Shown here one piece after another: positions 47,688-57,349 of a DNA stretch of 64,000 bases. Source of the stretch: Nocardioides faecalis (GTDB taxonomy: Bacteria; Actinomycetota; Actinomycetes; Propionibacteriales; Nocardioidaceae); contig NZ_CP074406.1 in the NCBI RefSeq assembly GCF_018388425.1, forward strand, positions 2,728,001-2,792,000, read 5' to 3'. The position numbers and the translations under genes are program-made. How positions within the stretch are numbered: position 1 is the stretch's first letter; every line of letters starts with the position of its first letter. The notes beneath the pieces were generated by a model. It saw only the letters and a list, made by a program, of their open reading frames with translations, was not told the origin of the DNA and did no database searches.

Positions 47688-49103
47688 GTGAGTGACGAGA
47701 CCGCCGACCTCAAGACAGAGCAGCACGACCCGGCCGTCCCGGAGGCCTACGCCGCCTTCATGCGCACCGGTTGGGACGAGCGTGAGGACGACGTACGACG
47801 TCACCCGGTGGCCGACCTGGCCGCGCAGCGCCGCGCCCGGCTGGCCGCGGCGTTCCCGGGCGAGCGGCTGGTGCTGCCCGGCGGCGGCTACAAGGTCCGC
47901 GCCTACGACACCGACTACCGCTTCCGCGCCGACACCGCCCACGCCTACTTCAGTGGCAACCAGACCTCGGACGCGACGCTGGTCATCGAGCCGGACGGCT
48001 CCGCGGCCCTCTACGCACGCCCCCGTTCCGGGCGCGACAGCGACGAGTTCTTCCGCGACCGGCAGTACGGCGCCCTGTGGGCGGGCAAGCGTCCCTCGGC
48101 CGGCGAGCTGGAGGCGGCGCTCGGCCTGCCGGTGCGTCACGTCGACACGCTCGCCGACGACCTGTCCACCGCCGGCGTGAAGACCCGCGTGCACCGCGGG
48201 GTCGCGGGCGGGGTGGACGCCCTGGTCGAGGGGGATGCCGTTCGCGACACCGAGCTGGCACGGGTCGCCTCCGAGCTGCGCCTGGTCAAGGACGCCTGGG
48301 AGATCGGCGAGCTGCAGGCTGCGGTGGACGCGACCGTGCTCGGCTTCGAGGACTGCGTGCGCGAGTGGGACGGTGTCCTCGAGCACGGCGAGCGTTGGCT
48401 GGAGGGCACGTTCTTCCGCCGGGCCCGCACGATGGGGAACGACCTCGGCTACGACTCGATCGTCGCCTGCGGCCCGCACGCCACGACGCTGCACTGGATC
48501 GAGAACTCCGGGCCGATCGTGCCCGGGCAGCTGCTGCTGTGCGACATGGGCGTGGAGGGCGCGAACCTCTACACCGCCGACATCACCCGCACGATCCCCG
48601 TCTCGGGTACGTTCAGCCCGCTGCAGCGCGACCTCTACACCCTCGTGCTCGACGCGCAGGAGGCGGCGCTGGCGGCACTGCGGCCCGGCGTGCGGTTCCT
48701 GGCCGGCCACGAGGCCGCGATGCAGGTGCTGGCCCACGGCCTCGGCGACCTCGGCCTGCTGCCGGTCTCCGTCGAGGAGGCCCTCTCCCCCGACTCCCGC
48801 GTCTACGCACGCTGGACGCTGCACGGGGTGAGCCACATGCTCGGCATGGACGTGCACGACTGCGGCCAGGCGGCGCCCGCGGCCTACCGCGAGGCCAAGC
48901 TGGTCGAGGGCATGGTGCTGACCGTGGAGCCGGGGCTGTACTTCCAGGCTGACGACCTGCTGGTGCCCGAGGAGCTGCGGGGCATCGGGATCCGCATCGA
49001 GGACGACGTGCTGGTCACCGCCGACGGGGTGCGGAACCTGTCCTCGGCGCTGCCGCGCACGCCGGACGCGATCGAGCGGTGGATGGGCGAGCTGCGCGGC
49101 TGA
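47688..49103 (+). CDS. pepP: Xaa-Pro aminopeptidase
   Basis: A 471-residue M24 peptidase with an N-terminal AMP_N domain (about 30-180). Metal ligands are Asp in CDMGVEG and TADITRTIP (about 286 and 297), His in THLHGVSHMLG-like LHGVSHMLGMD (about 384), Glu in TVEPGLY and Glu in GIRIEDDVLV. It releases N-terminal residues preceding proline. GTG start with TACAGT 6 nt upstream, so leaderless is likely. Confidence 0.93.
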   Translation: MSDETADLKTEQHDPAVPEAYAAFMRTGWDEREDDVRRHPVADLAAQRRARLAAAFPGERLVLPGGGYKVRAYDTDYRFRADTAHAYFSGNQTSDATLVIEPDGSAALYARPRSGRDSDEFFRDRQYGALWAGKRPSAGELEAALGLPVRHVDTLADDLSTAGVKTRVHRGVAGGVDALVEGDAVRDTELARVASELRLVKDAWEIGELQAAVDATVLGFEDCVREWDGVLEHGERWLEGTFFRRARTMGNDLGYDSIVACGPHATTLHWIENSGPIVPGQLLLCDMGVEGANLYTADITRTIPVSGTFSPLQRDLYTLVLDAQEAALAALRPGVRFLAGHEAAMQVLAHGLGDLGLLPVSVEEALSPDSRVYARWTLHGVSHMLGMDVHDCGQAAPAAYREAKLVEGMVLTVEPGLYFQADDLLVPEELRGIGIRIEDDVLVTADGVRNLSSALPRTPDAIERWMGELRG

Positions 49104-49178
49104 GCAGTCCCCCCGGGCGCCGACCCAGCGCAGGCCCACGCCCTTCCCATCGCCCGGGTGCGGGCACAGACTGCTGAG

Positions 49179-50561
49179 ATGTCGAAGAAGACCGCCACCG
49201 CGTCGTCGTACTCGATCACCATGCGCCTGCACACGAGCCCGGACCCCGGGGTGGTCGGGGAGGTCGCCACGGCGATCTCCACGGCAGGCGGGATGGTCAC
49301 CGCCATCGACGTCGCCGAGTCCACCGGTCGCCGGCTCACCGTCGACGTCACCTGCTCGGCCGCCGACGCCGAGCACGCCGCCGCCCTGCAGGACGCGGTC
49401 GGCACCGTGCCGGGGGTCGAGGTGCACAAGGTCTCCGACCGCACGTTCCTGCTCCACCTCGGCGGCAAGATCGAGGTGGCCTCCAAGGTGCCGTTGAAGA
49501 CCCGCGACGACATGTCGATGGCCTACACCCCGGGCGTGGGGCGGGTGGCCGAGGCGATCGCGGCCGACCCCGACGACCTGCACCGGCTGACCATCAAGGG
49601 CAACGCCGTCGCGGTGGTCACCGACGGCAGCGCCGTGCTCGGCCTGGGCAACCTCGGGCCCGGTGCCGCGCTGCCGGTGATGGAGGGCAAGGCAGCGCTG
49701 TTCAAGAGGTTCGGCGCCATCAACGCCTGGCCGATCTGCCTGGACACCCAGGACGTCGACGAGATCGTGCGGACCGTGGAGCTCATCGCCCCGGTGTTCG
49801 GGGGCGTCAACCTCGAGGACATCGCCGCCCCGCGCTGCTTCGAGATCGAGGCGCGGCTGCGGGAGCGGCTGGACATCCCGGTCTTCCACGACGACCAGCA
49901 CGGCACCGCGATCGTGGTCCTGGCGGCCCTGACCAACGCGCTGCGGGTGGTGGACAAGAAGCTCGACACGGTGCGGATCGTGGTCGCCGGTGCCGGCGCC
50001 GCGGGCACCGCGATCGTGAGGCTGCTCCTCGCCGCCGGCGCGGGCGACGTCGTGGTGGTGGACATCCACGGTGCGCTGTCGGCCGACGACGCGTCGCTGC
50101 CCCCGGCCCACCGCGACCTGGCGGCGGTGACGAACCACGAGCACCGTCGCGGCGACCTGCGCACCGTGCTCGCCGGCGCCGACGTGTTCATCGGCGTGAG
50201 CGCGCCGAGGATCCTCGCCCCGGAGTGGATCCCGACGATGGCGCCGCACCCGGTCGTGTTCGCGCTCGCCAACCCCGACCCCGAGGTCGATCCCGCCCAG
50301 GCCGCCCGGCACGCGGCGGTGGTGGCCTCGGGCCGCTCCGACTACCCCAACCAGATCAACAACGTGCTCGCCTTCCCCGGTGTCTTCCGGGGCCTCCTCG
50401 ACGCCCGTGCCGCGAACGTCACCACCGAGATGATGCTGGGCGCCGCCGACGCGATCGCCCACGTCGTCACCGACGAGGAGCTCAACGCCAGCTTCATCAT
50501 GCCCACGGTGTTCCACCCCGAGGTGCACCACGCGGTCGCCATCGCGATCTCCGGCCACTGA
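49179..50561 (+). CDS. NAD-dependent malic enzyme with N-terminal ACT domain
   Basis: A 460-residue malate oxidoreductase (decarboxylating). The N-terminal about 85 residues are ACT-like (MRLHTSPDPGVVGEVATAIS). The catalytic part has TPGVGRVAEAI, KGNAVAVVTDGSAVLGLGNLGP and VFHDDQHGTAIV (metal Asp/Glu region). The nucleotide-binding GAGAAGTA follows. It is of the short bacterial type (not fused to phosphotransacetylase). Converts malate to pyruvate and CO2. The ATG at 49179 follows CAGACT by 6 nt; a GTG at 49158 is an alternative. Confidence 0.93.
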   Translation: MSKKTATASSYSITMRLHTSPDPGVVGEVATAISTAGGMVTAIDVAESTGRRLTVDVTCSAADAEHAAALQDAVGTVPGVEVHKVSDRTFLLHLGGKIEVASKVPLKTRDDMSMAYTPGVGRVAEAIAADPDDLHRLTIKGNAVAVVTDGSAVLGLGNLGPGAALPVMEGKAALFKRFGAINAWPICLDTQDVDEIVRTVELIAPVFGGVNLEDIAAPRCFEIEARLRERLDIPVFHDDQHGTAIVVLAALTNALRVVDKKLDTVRIVVAGAGAAGTAIVRLLLAAGAGDVVVVDIHGALSADDASLPPAHRDLAAVTNHEHRRGDLRTVLAGADVFIGVSAPRILAPEWIPTMAPHPVVFALANPDPEVDPAQAARHAAVVASGRSDYPNQINNVLAFPGVFRGLLDARAANVTTEMMLGAADAIAHVVTDEELNASFIMPTVFHPEVHHAVAIAISGH

Positions 50562-50748
50562 GCAGCGAGACAGCCGACGATCCCACCCCCACGGGGACGA
50601 AGGTCCCGGTCCACCGGGGTCCGCATGGGCCAGTGCCGGCGCCCGCCCGGAGAGCGTTGTACCAAAGGGTCTCCGTCTCGGCGTGCGACACCTACGCTGA
50701 GCGCGGCGCGCGGTGCACGCCGTACCGAGCGATCGAAGGGTTCCGCCC

Positions 50749-51957
50749 GTGGCCTCCTCCGCACGTCCGTCCTCCGGCCCGGCCTCGCAGGTTCGGCTGC
50801 TGGCGTTCGTCGCGCTGCTCAGCGCGCTCGTCCTGACGTCGCTGGGGACCGGCGCCTCCTCGCTGACCCAGGCGGCCTCGGCGGCCGACACCGACTCGCA
50901 GCCGCGCTACGAGGTGTGGCAGCGCGCCGAGGCGCCGTACGACGAGAACCGGTCCAACCCGCTGGCCAACCGCGTGTGGGGCGTCTACCAGGGCCCGCAG
51001 GACCAGCTGTGGCGGCGCTACCAGAAGGTGTCGCCGGCGCGGCAGGCTCGCCTGGACACGATCGCGCTGCGCCCGCGGACCAAGTGGTACGGCAGCTTCG
51101 TCGCCGACCGGTCGATCCGCTCCACCGTCCGCAGCTACATCGCCTCCTCGCAGGCCGGCGACCCCGACAAGCTGGTCCAGATCGCGGTGTTCCGGATGGA
51201 GCCGTGGGAGCACGCGGCGTGCAAGAAGCGCACGACCGCGAAGCAGAAGAAGAGCTACAAGCGCTGGATCGTCCAGCTCGCGGCGGGCATCGGCGCGACC
51301 CCGACGCTGGTCGTGATGCAGCCGGACGGCCCGTTCCTGTGGTGTGCGCCGGACCGGCGCAAGAAGGCGAAGCTGTTGGCCTGGGCCACCAAGCGGCTCT
51401 CCGCGCTGCCGCGCACCTCGGTCTACATCGACGCCGGCGCGGCGGACTGGTGCGAGAACGACAAGGGCGCCGACCCCGAGCGCTGCGCGGGCATCCTCAA
51501 GCAGACCGGCATCGCCCACGCCCGCGGCTTCGCCCTGGACTCCACGCACTACACGGGTCCCAGCGAGAACATCCGGCACGGGGCGCGGATCGTGCAGATC
51601 CTCAAGCGCGACGGCTACGGCACCAAGCACTTCATCATCGACACCGCCAAGAGCGGGCGGCCCACCCCGTGGTCGCAGATGATCCCCTCCCGCAAGGGGG
51701 GCGCGAAGGACGACGCCCGGGTCTGCCGGAGCCGGACGATGACGCGCTGCGTCGCACTCGGCATCCCGCCGACCGTGCGGGTGGCCGACGAGCGCTACGG
51801 GCTCTCCGCCGACGACCGGGTCCTGGCCAAGCAGCTCGTCGACGGCTTCGTGTGGTTCGGCCGCCCGTGGCTGTACATGCAGGCCGACCCGTTCGTGCTC
51901 AAGCGGGGCTTGGCGCTGGCCGACAACACGCCGTGGCCGGGTCCCAAGCGCGACTGA
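50749..51957 (+). CDS. Glycoside hydrolase family 6-like secreted protein
   Basis: A 402-residue exported protein with signal peptide to about 46. The GH6 fold is suggested by NPLANRVWGVYQGP, KWYGSFV, LVVMQPDGPFLWC, SVYIDAGAADWC, GFALDSTHYTG and FIIDTAKSGRP. These correspond in order to the conserved loops of family 6 endoglucanases/cellobiohydrolases (VYLDAG, GFA.N.SN., DTSRNG). Several canonical residues differ (for example, Asn to Asp/Ser in GFALDS), so the glycan may not be cellulose. GAAGGG lies 8 nt before the GTG at 50749. Confidence 0.82.
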   Translation: MASSARPSSGPASQVRLLAFVALLSALVLTSLGTGASSLTQAASAADTDSQPRYEVWQRAEAPYDENRSNPLANRVWGVYQGPQDQLWRRYQKVSPARQARLDTIALRPRTKWYGSFVADRSIRSTVRSYIASSQAGDPDKLVQIAVFRMEPWEHAACKKRTTAKQKKSYKRWIVQLAAGIGATPTLVVMQPDGPFLWCAPDRRKKAKLLAWATKRLSALPRTSVYIDAGAADWCENDKGADPERCAGILKQTGIAHARGFALDSTHYTGPSENIRHGARIVQILKRDGYGTKHFIIDTAKSGRPTPWSQMIPSRKGGAKDDARVCRSRTMTRCVALGIPPTVRVADERYGLSADDRVLAKQLVDGFVWFGRPWLYMQADPFVLKRGLALADNTPWPGPKRD

Positions 51958-52062
51958 GCGCTCGAGACCCGGGGTGCCACCACCTGCCTGACGCCCGAGC
52001 GGGGCGGGGCGGCATCATGGTCGGATGCGTGACGTGACCGGTGCCCGCCGCGGGGTGGGCCG

Positions 52063-52971
52063 ATGGGCCTGATCCCGATGGCGGCGTACGCCGCGGACCC
52101 CCTCGCGGACTTCAGCCGGTGGCTGCGGGGCGACGCTCTCGAGATCGTCATGGTCGTCACGGGCTCCATGCTGCTCGCCCGGTTCGTGCGGTGGTTCGCC
52201 GACGAGGTCGCGACCCGCAACGACGCGGAGGCGGAGGACGGGCCGTCGCTGGTGCGCTCGGAGGACTCCAAGCACCGCCGCGCGATCGCGCAGGTCTTCA
52301 CCTGGTCGCTGATCGTGCTGATCTACGTCCTGGCGACCGTCTCGGTGGTGGAGAACCTCGGCATCTCCCTGTCCGCGGTGGTGCCGGCCGCGACGGTGGC
52401 CGGTGTCGCGGTTGGCTTCGGGGCGCAGCGGGTGGTCCAGGACCTGCTCGCCGGGTTCTTCCTGGTCGCCGAGCGGCAGTACGGCTTCGGGGACCTGGTC
52501 CGGATCTCCGTGGTCGGCGTCTCCACCCCCGTGCTGGGCACCGTGGAGAGCGTGAGCCTGCGCATCACCACGCTGCGGACGGTCACCGGTGAGGTGGTGA
52601 TCACCCCGAACGGCCAGATCGTCCAGGTCACGAACCTGTCCCGCGACTGGGCACGTGCGGTGGTCGACGTCCCGGTCCCGATCTCGGTCGACGTCAACCG
52701 GGTCACCCACGTGCTGCGTGAGGCCGGCGAGGCGGCATTCGAGGACCCGGCGTTGCACGAGCTGATGCTGGACGCGCCCTCGGTGATGGGCGTGGAGTCC
52801 ATCGAGATGGACCAGTTCAAGGTGCGGGTGGTCGCCCGCACCCTGCCCGGCAAGCAGTTCGAGGTGGGGCGGTTGCTGCGGGTGCGGATCACCCGCTCCC
52901 TGCGCGCCGCCGGCATCAACCTGCAGGCGGAGGTCGCCAGCACGGGCGAGCCGACAGGGAGCGCGGAGTGA
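52063..52971 (+). CDS. MscS-family mechanosensitive channel, second copy
   Basis: A 302-residue channel with fewer N-terminal residues than its paralogue. Hydrophobic segments lie at about 25-45, 72-95 and 98-125. The third has VVPAATVAGVAVGFGAQRVVQDLLAG (pore helix). The beta domain is YGFGDLVRISVVG. It is coupled by GTGA to a short Pro/Thr-rich anchored protein. Confidence 0.9.
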   Translation: MGLIPMAAYAADPLADFSRWLRGDALEIVMVVTGSMLLARFVRWFADEVATRNDAEAEDGPSLVRSEDSKHRRAIAQVFTWSLIVLIYVLATVSVVENLGISLSAVVPAATVAGVAVGFGAQRVVQDLLAGFFLVAERQYGFGDLVRISVVGVSTPVLGTVESVSLRITTLRTVTGEVVITPNGQIVQVTNLSRDWARAVVDVPVPISVDVNRVTHVLREAGEAAFEDPALHELMLDAPSVMGVESIEMDQFKVRVVARTLPGKQFEVGRLLRVRITRSLRAAGINLQAEVASTGEPTGSAE

Positions 52972-53378
52972 GAGACATCCCCTGGCCCCGACCGCGCCGG
53001 TCGACGTGGGCGCTGGCCGCCGTCTTCGTCCTGACGCTGACGCTCTACCTCTTCGTGCGGCCGGACCCGGCGCCCGAGCCGAATGCCCCGGTGCAGGGCC
53101 CGACCGTGCCGGCCCCGAGCCAGACGCCCACCCGGGAGACGCCGTCCCGTGAGCCGCGGCCCTCCCAGGACAGCTCGGAGCGTGCCCCCGAGCCGAGCGA
53201 GGCGCCCGCGGAGACCACCGCGCCCGACGAGCCGAAGCCCTCGGAGCCGCGCTCCCCCAACCGGACCCGGTCGCCTTCCCCGTCGCCCACCCGGGACACG
53301 CCGACGCCCACGCCCACGCCGACGCCGACGCCGGCCCCGCCGCAGCTGGAGGAGTCGCCCTCCGCGACGAGCCCCTAG
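52968..53378 (+). CDS. Small anchored Pro/Thr/Ser-rich protein
   Basis: A 136-residue protein. A basic N-terminus, one hydrophobic helix (WALAAVFVLTLTLYLFV, 14-30) and an entirely low-complexity Pro/Ser/Thr/Glu tail including (Pro-Thr)n. It could be a wall-spanning stalk. GTG start overlaps the MscS stop. Base composition is a simple-repeat type at 53279-53340. No family is recognised. Confidence 0.75.
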   Translation: MRDIPWPRPRRSTWALAAVFVLTLTLYLFVRPDPAPEPNAPVQGPTVPAPSQTPTRETPSREPRPSQDSSERAPEPSEAPAETTAPDEPKPSEPRSPNRTRSPSPSPTRDTPTPTPTPTPTPAPPQLEESPSATSP

Positions 53379-53430
53379 CCGCCGCCGGCGCGGCGACATC
53401 CTTGGGGCAGAACTACCTGGAAGGCCTTTC

Positions 53431-54876
53431 GTGTCCACACCTCGCGCCACCGCCGGCGCCCCGCAGAGCGGCGTGCCCGCAGCGCCCGACAATGCCGTCG
53501 CCACCGTCGCTCTGGCCGTCCTGGGCATCTTCGTCACCTACGTGCCGATCACCTCGGTCAGCGTCGCCCTCACCACCATCGGTCACGACACCGGCGCCTC
53601 GACGTCCGCGCTGCAGTGGGTCTCGGACGCCTACGTGATCCCGATGGCCGCAGCGGTGCTGTCCGCCGGCGTCTTCGGCGACATCTACGGCCGCCGCCGC
53701 GTCTACCTGCTCGGGATGCTGCTGACGATCCTCGGCGGGCTCACCGCCGCATCCTCGAGCGCCGGGCTCGACGACCACGCCCTGCAGCTGCTCTGGGCCG
53801 GTCAGGCGATCGCCGGCGTCGGGGCGGGCTTGTTGATCCCGACCACGCTGGCGCTCATCGCGCAGGCGGTGCCGGACGTCCGTGCCCGCGGGAGGTTCAT
53901 CGGACTGTGGTCCATGGGCCTGGTGGCCGGCCTGGCTCTCGGGCCGATCTTCTCGGGCACGGTCCTCGAGGTCGCCGACTGGCCGTGGATCTACGCGCCC
54001 TCGACCGCGCTCGCGGTCCTCGCGACGCTGGTCGCGCTCCGGCTGCTGCCGGAGTCCGCCCCCGTGGAGGGACGACGCCTCGACTGGCCCGGCCAGCTCA
54101 GCGCCACCCTCGCCATCGCCTGCTCGATCTTCGGCATCATCGAGGGCGGCGAGAAGGGCTGGGGCTCGGCGGAGTCCGTGGCGGGCCTCGCGATCGGCGC
54201 CGTCGCGTTCGTGGTGTTCCTCGTCGTCGAGCGGCGCAGCGACGCCCCGCTGATGGACCTGGCCATCTTCCGCTCCCCCGCGTTCTCGGCCTCCGGCTTC
54301 GCCGGGCTGGTAGCGATGTTCTCCATCGTGGGCGGCATGTTCCTGCTCAGCCTCTTCCTCGGCTACGTGCAGGGCCTGGACGCGCTCCAGATCGGTCTGC
54401 GCCTGCTCTTCGCGACGGGGCTGGGCGTGCTGGTGGGGCCGCTGGCCGCGAGGCTGATGCAGCACGTCAAGTCCCTGCACGTGCTCACCCTGGGCCTGCT
54501 GTCCAGCGCGGCCGGCCTGGTGGCCTTGACCTCCATCACCGCCGAGACAGGCGCATGGGACCTCGGCTGGCGCCTGGCACTGTTCGGGTTCGGCAACACC
54601 ACCATGATGACGGCGGTGACCACCGCGGCGATCAGCTCGGCACCGATCCGGATGGCGGGGATGGCGGTGGCCGTCAACACCGCCCTGCGACAGTACGGCG
54701 CCGCGCTCGGCCCGGCGATCCTCGGTGTCGTCTTCAGCCACCAACTGGCTGGCGGCGCAAGTGCCGAGGAGGCGTTCGGTGCCGCGCTGGTCACCAACGT
54801 GATGGTGCTGCTGCTCGCCGCGCTCGTGTGCGGCTACGTCGCCCGCCACGAGGAGCACCCCTCCCTCAGCCGCTGA
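53431..54876 (+). CDS. MFS drug:H+ antiporter, DHA2-like
   Basis: A 481-residue transporter with about 14 hydrophobic segments. WVSDAYVIPMAAAVLSAGVFGDIYGRRRVYLLG holds the inter-TM2/3 signature of the DHA2 group. Drug or metabolite export is the family expectation. GTG start preceded by GGAAGG (7 nt). The last 365 bp or so are repeated at 57350-57713, with 249 bp of perfect identity (54556-54804). Confidence 0.9.
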   Translation: MSTPRATAGAPQSGVPAAPDNAVATVALAVLGIFVTYVPITSVSVALTTIGHDTGASTSALQWVSDAYVIPMAAAVLSAGVFGDIYGRRRVYLLGMLLTILGGLTAASSSAGLDDHALQLLWAGQAIAGVGAGLLIPTTLALIAQAVPDVRARGRFIGLWSMGLVAGLALGPIFSGTVLEVADWPWIYAPSTALAVLATLVALRLLPESAPVEGRRLDWPGQLSATLAIACSIFGIIEGGEKGWGSAESVAGLAIGAVAFVVFLVVERRSDAPLMDLAIFRSPAFSASGFAGLVAMFSIVGGMFLLSLFLGYVQGLDALQIGLRLLFATGLGVLVGPLAARLMQHVKSLHVLTLGLLSSAAGLVALTSITAETGAWDLGWRLALFGFGNTTMMTAVTTAAISSAPIRMAGMAVAVNTALRQYGAALGPAILGVVFSHQLAGGASAEEAFGAALVTNVMVLLLAALVCGYVARHEEHPSLSR

Positions 54877-54879
54877 GCG
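54513..54879. repeat. Long direct repeat, copy 1 (inside MFS gene)
   Basis: 3' end of the MFS gene from CGGCCTGGTGGCC to six nucleotides starting at the stop. Near-identical to 57350-57713, offset 2,837 bp (2,834 bp after a 3-nt deletion). Confidence 0.95.
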
Positions 54880-54989
54880 TGAGAGGCGCAGCCCGGATGG
54901 CCCCGGGGTGACGGCGAGAGCCCACGATCGTCGCCGGGGCTGAGCGCCGTGGAGTTTTGCAGTGTCGGTCGCGGGGCACGGTGCCGCGC

Positions 54990-56174
54990 ATGGACCACGA
55001 GAGATCGGTCGAGCCGGAGGCTGCCCCCGAGACCCCCGCCCCCGCCGTCTCCGAGCCGGTTCGCCTGGCGTCGCCCCGAGCTGAGCGGCGGAACCTGTGG
55101 CCCGTGGTCGCCCTGCTGGCGGTACTGGTGGTCGGGCTCTCAGCCACGCTGGTCGTGGTGCGGCCCGGTGAGGACGACCGGCCCCGGGCCGAGATCGGCC
55201 AGCTCTTCGAGGTTCCGTTCGCGGAGGACGAGCTGTCGCACTACGGCCAGGTCTTGCTGCCGTGGGCGCGGACGAAGGTCGGGGCGGGGGCCCCGCGCGA
55301 GGAGCTGCCCGACCTGCTCGGGGAGCAGGCCAACGTGCGGGCGCCGGAGGGTGGCCGCTTCGTGCCGGTCGAGGTGAAGCTCGAGGAGGACTACGCCATC
55401 CCGCTGTCCTCGGTGGGTCGTCCCTACGTGCAGCAGACCGAGGTGGTCCTGCGCGCCGACGGACGCGACTACCCGCTGTCGGGCCGTGACGGACTCGTCC
55501 TGGACCCCGAGGGGCGCGGCCCGCAGGGAGGCGGGGTCTGGGTCGCCGTCGACGGCGACCCCACCGAGCTCGAGGTGCGTGTCACCGTCGACGGCGTGAC
55601 CCAGGTGGTGCACGCCTCCGACGGGTCCGTGGAGGGTGGCCAGGCGGACCGGCTCGGCGAGCTCCCGTCCCCCGAGGAGCTCCTCGCGAGGGAAGCGACG
55701 CCGTGCGGCACGCCGAGGCGTCTCGACGACAGCGAGATCAGGGTCGGCTTCCTAGCCGGCCTGGAGTGCCGCGTCCAGCGCACCCTGCGCACGCCGTACG
55801 TCGACGGGTTGGGCTGGGCCGAGGAGGGCCGCGAGTTCCTGGTGGTGCACGTCGTCCGTCCCCGCCGCCTCTCCCTGGTCAGCGGACGCGGTGACGCCAC
55901 GACCTCCTGGGATGCCGACGACCTGCAATTCTCAGCGCACCTCGGCAACGCCGAGCCACTCCGCCCAGCCGCGAACGTCAACGACCTCAACGCGGGGCGG
56001 CTGAGCATCTTGGACCCCGCTGACCCCGCCCAGTTCGTCTTCGACGTCGCGATGGGGAAGCCGACCCTCGACCTGCGGTTCGACTACCAGGGGCAGGCCG
56101 TGGACCGCGAACCGTTCGTCCGCGAGCGGCGGGAAGTGCACTTCCAGTGGACCGTCCCGGGTGGTGACCTGTGA
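54990..56174 (+). CDS. Uncharacterised anchored protein A of a paralogous pair
   Basis: A 394-residue protein. Acidic/Pro-rich cytoplasmic N-terminus, one hydrophobic helix (LWPVVALLAVLVVGLSATLVVV, about 34-55), then an extracellular domain of beta-rich blocks. Shared with the next protein are APEGGRFVPVEVKL (there APEDGSLVPVSWKV), a DG-V-V 'H/TAD-SGxxEGG' block and LGWAEEG (there LGWADEG). No known family. A GTG at 54981 is an alternative start. The stop overlaps gene B (GTGA). Both lie between the two copies of the MFS 3' repeat. Confidence 0.75.
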   Translation: MDHERSVEPEAAPETPAPAVSEPVRLASPRAERRNLWPVVALLAVLVVGLSATLVVVRPGEDDRPRAEIGQLFEVPFAEDELSHYGQVLLPWARTKVGAGAPREELPDLLGEQANVRAPEGGRFVPVEVKLEEDYAIPLSSVGRPYVQQTEVVLRADGRDYPLSGRDGLVLDPEGRGPQGGGVWVAVDGDPTELEVRVTVDGVTQVVHASDGSVEGGQADRLGELPSPEELLAREATPCGTPRRLDDSEIRVGFLAGLECRVQRTLRTPYVDGLGWAEEGREFLVVHVVRPRRLSLVSGRGDATTSWDADDLQFSAHLGNAEPLRPAANVNDLNAGRLSILDPADPAQFVFDVAMGKPTLDLRFDYQGQAVDREPFVRERREVHFQWTVPGGDL

Positions 56175-57283
56175 AGACCACCCCCACCGCCCCCACCGCA
56201 CCCACCGCCGATGCTCGTCGCAGCGGCCGCCTCCGCGCGCTGGCCCTGCCCCTGTCGGTGGCGCTCGCCGTGGCCGTCCTGGTCCTCAGCATCATGGTGT
56301 GGCACGTCGTCGCCGGCGGGCCGACGGTCGCGGCCGACGTGGGTGAGCAGGTCCCACTGCGCTCACCGGCCTACGGTCGCTCCGTGACGGTGAAGGTGCC
56401 CGGCAGCGAGGTCATGGTGCGGGTCGGCGCCCCCGTCGACACCCTCGGGCACGAGCTCCTGGAGGTCGAGTACGCAGACCCGGAGTGGGACGAGCAGCAG
56501 GACCTGGTCGCCCCCGAGGACGGCAGCCTGGTTCCCGTCAGCTGGAAGGTCCGTGGGCTCGGCGGGTTCGCCGTGGAGGGCGACCCGAAGCCGGTCGAGG
56601 TCCGCCTCGTCGTCGGCGAGCAGCGCGTCGACCTTGCCACGATCGTGCGCGGTGACCTCGACAGCAGCGCCGACGGCATCGCCCCGCCCTCGGTCGCCGT
56701 CGGCATCGAGGGGCGGCCCAGCGTCGAGGACCTCGCCGTCGAGGTCGAGTACGACGGCCTGACCCAGACCGCCGACGTCGAGTCGGGCGAGATCGAAGCC
56801 GGCGTCGCCGAGGCGCTGTACGACGAGAACCACACCTTCTCGACCGGCTGCGCCGACGCACCGAGTCCGTGCGCGTTCACCGCCGCGGACCCCGACTCAC
56901 CGCTGCGACCACGACGGGCCGCCGTCACCGCCAGCGACCTCACCCTGTACCCCTACGACGCCGAGCTCGGGTGGGCCGACGAGGGCACGTCGTGGGCCAG
57001 TGTCCAGCTCCAGCTCTTCGGTGCGGACACCGTGGAGAACGCTGCCGGTGACGCGTGGTTCCCCACCCGGCTGAGCGCACCTGTGGTCACTCTCGACGGC
57101 GCCGAGCCCGCCCGTCGTGAGGGGCTCACGGCCTCGAGCCGCCACGTCGTGGGTCGGGCGGTCTTCGCGGTCGACACTGACGCGAAGCCACGCGAGCTCG
57201 TCGTGGAGCAGGTCCTCTCCTTCACCGCAGGCCCGCAGGACCTGCCGATGCGGGCCCGCCTGCCCCTGAGCGAGGCCGACTGA
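56171..57283 (+). CDS. Uncharacterised anchored protein B of a paralogous pair
   Basis: A 370-residue protein. Thr/Pro/Ala N-terminus (TAPTAPTAD), helix LALPLSVALAVAVLVLSIMVW (about 23-43), then an extracellular domain with the same blocks as protein A in the same order. A Cys pair (TGCADAPSPCAF, about 225-234) is present. It is translationally coupled to A. The role is unknown; paired paralogues with single anchors suggest a heteromeric surface complex, which is inference. Confidence 0.75.
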   Translation: MKTTPTAPTAPTADARRSGRLRALALPLSVALAVAVLVLSIMVWHVVAGGPTVAADVGEQVPLRSPAYGRSVTVKVPGSEVMVRVGAPVDTLGHELLEVEYADPEWDEQQDLVAPEDGSLVPVSWKVRGLGGFAVEGDPKPVEVRLVVGEQRVDLATIVRGDLDSSADGIAPPSVAVGIEGRPSVEDLAVEVEYDGLTQTADVESGEIEAGVAEALYDENHTFSTGCADAPSPCAFTAADPDSPLRPRRAAVTASDLTLYPYDAELGWADEGTSWASVQLQLFGADTVENAAGDAWFPTRLSAPVVTLDGAEPARREGLTASSRHVVGRAVFAVDTDAKPRELVVEQVLSFTAGPQDLPMRARLPLSEAD

Positions 57284-57349
57284 TCGCTGCGGTCCGCAGG
57301 CGAAGGTGCGGCCGTGGGCCGGAGCTCTCGACGGACACGTCCGCTCCCT

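Noticed and set aside
50562..50748. Strong promoter upstream of the GH6 gene
   Set aside because: TTGTAC and TACGCT are present, but about 30 nt apart, outside the usual spacing.
46482..50891. A 1,469-codon open frame on the minus strand covering pepP and the malic enzyme gene
   Set aside because: Only the PrsW part (46482-47603) has family character. The remainder is the low-complexity antisense of two clear plus-strand enzymes.
53279..53340. Microsatellite-type mobile or regulatory repeat
   Set aside because: It encodes the (Pro-Thr) tail of a coupled gene in frame; simple coding repeat.
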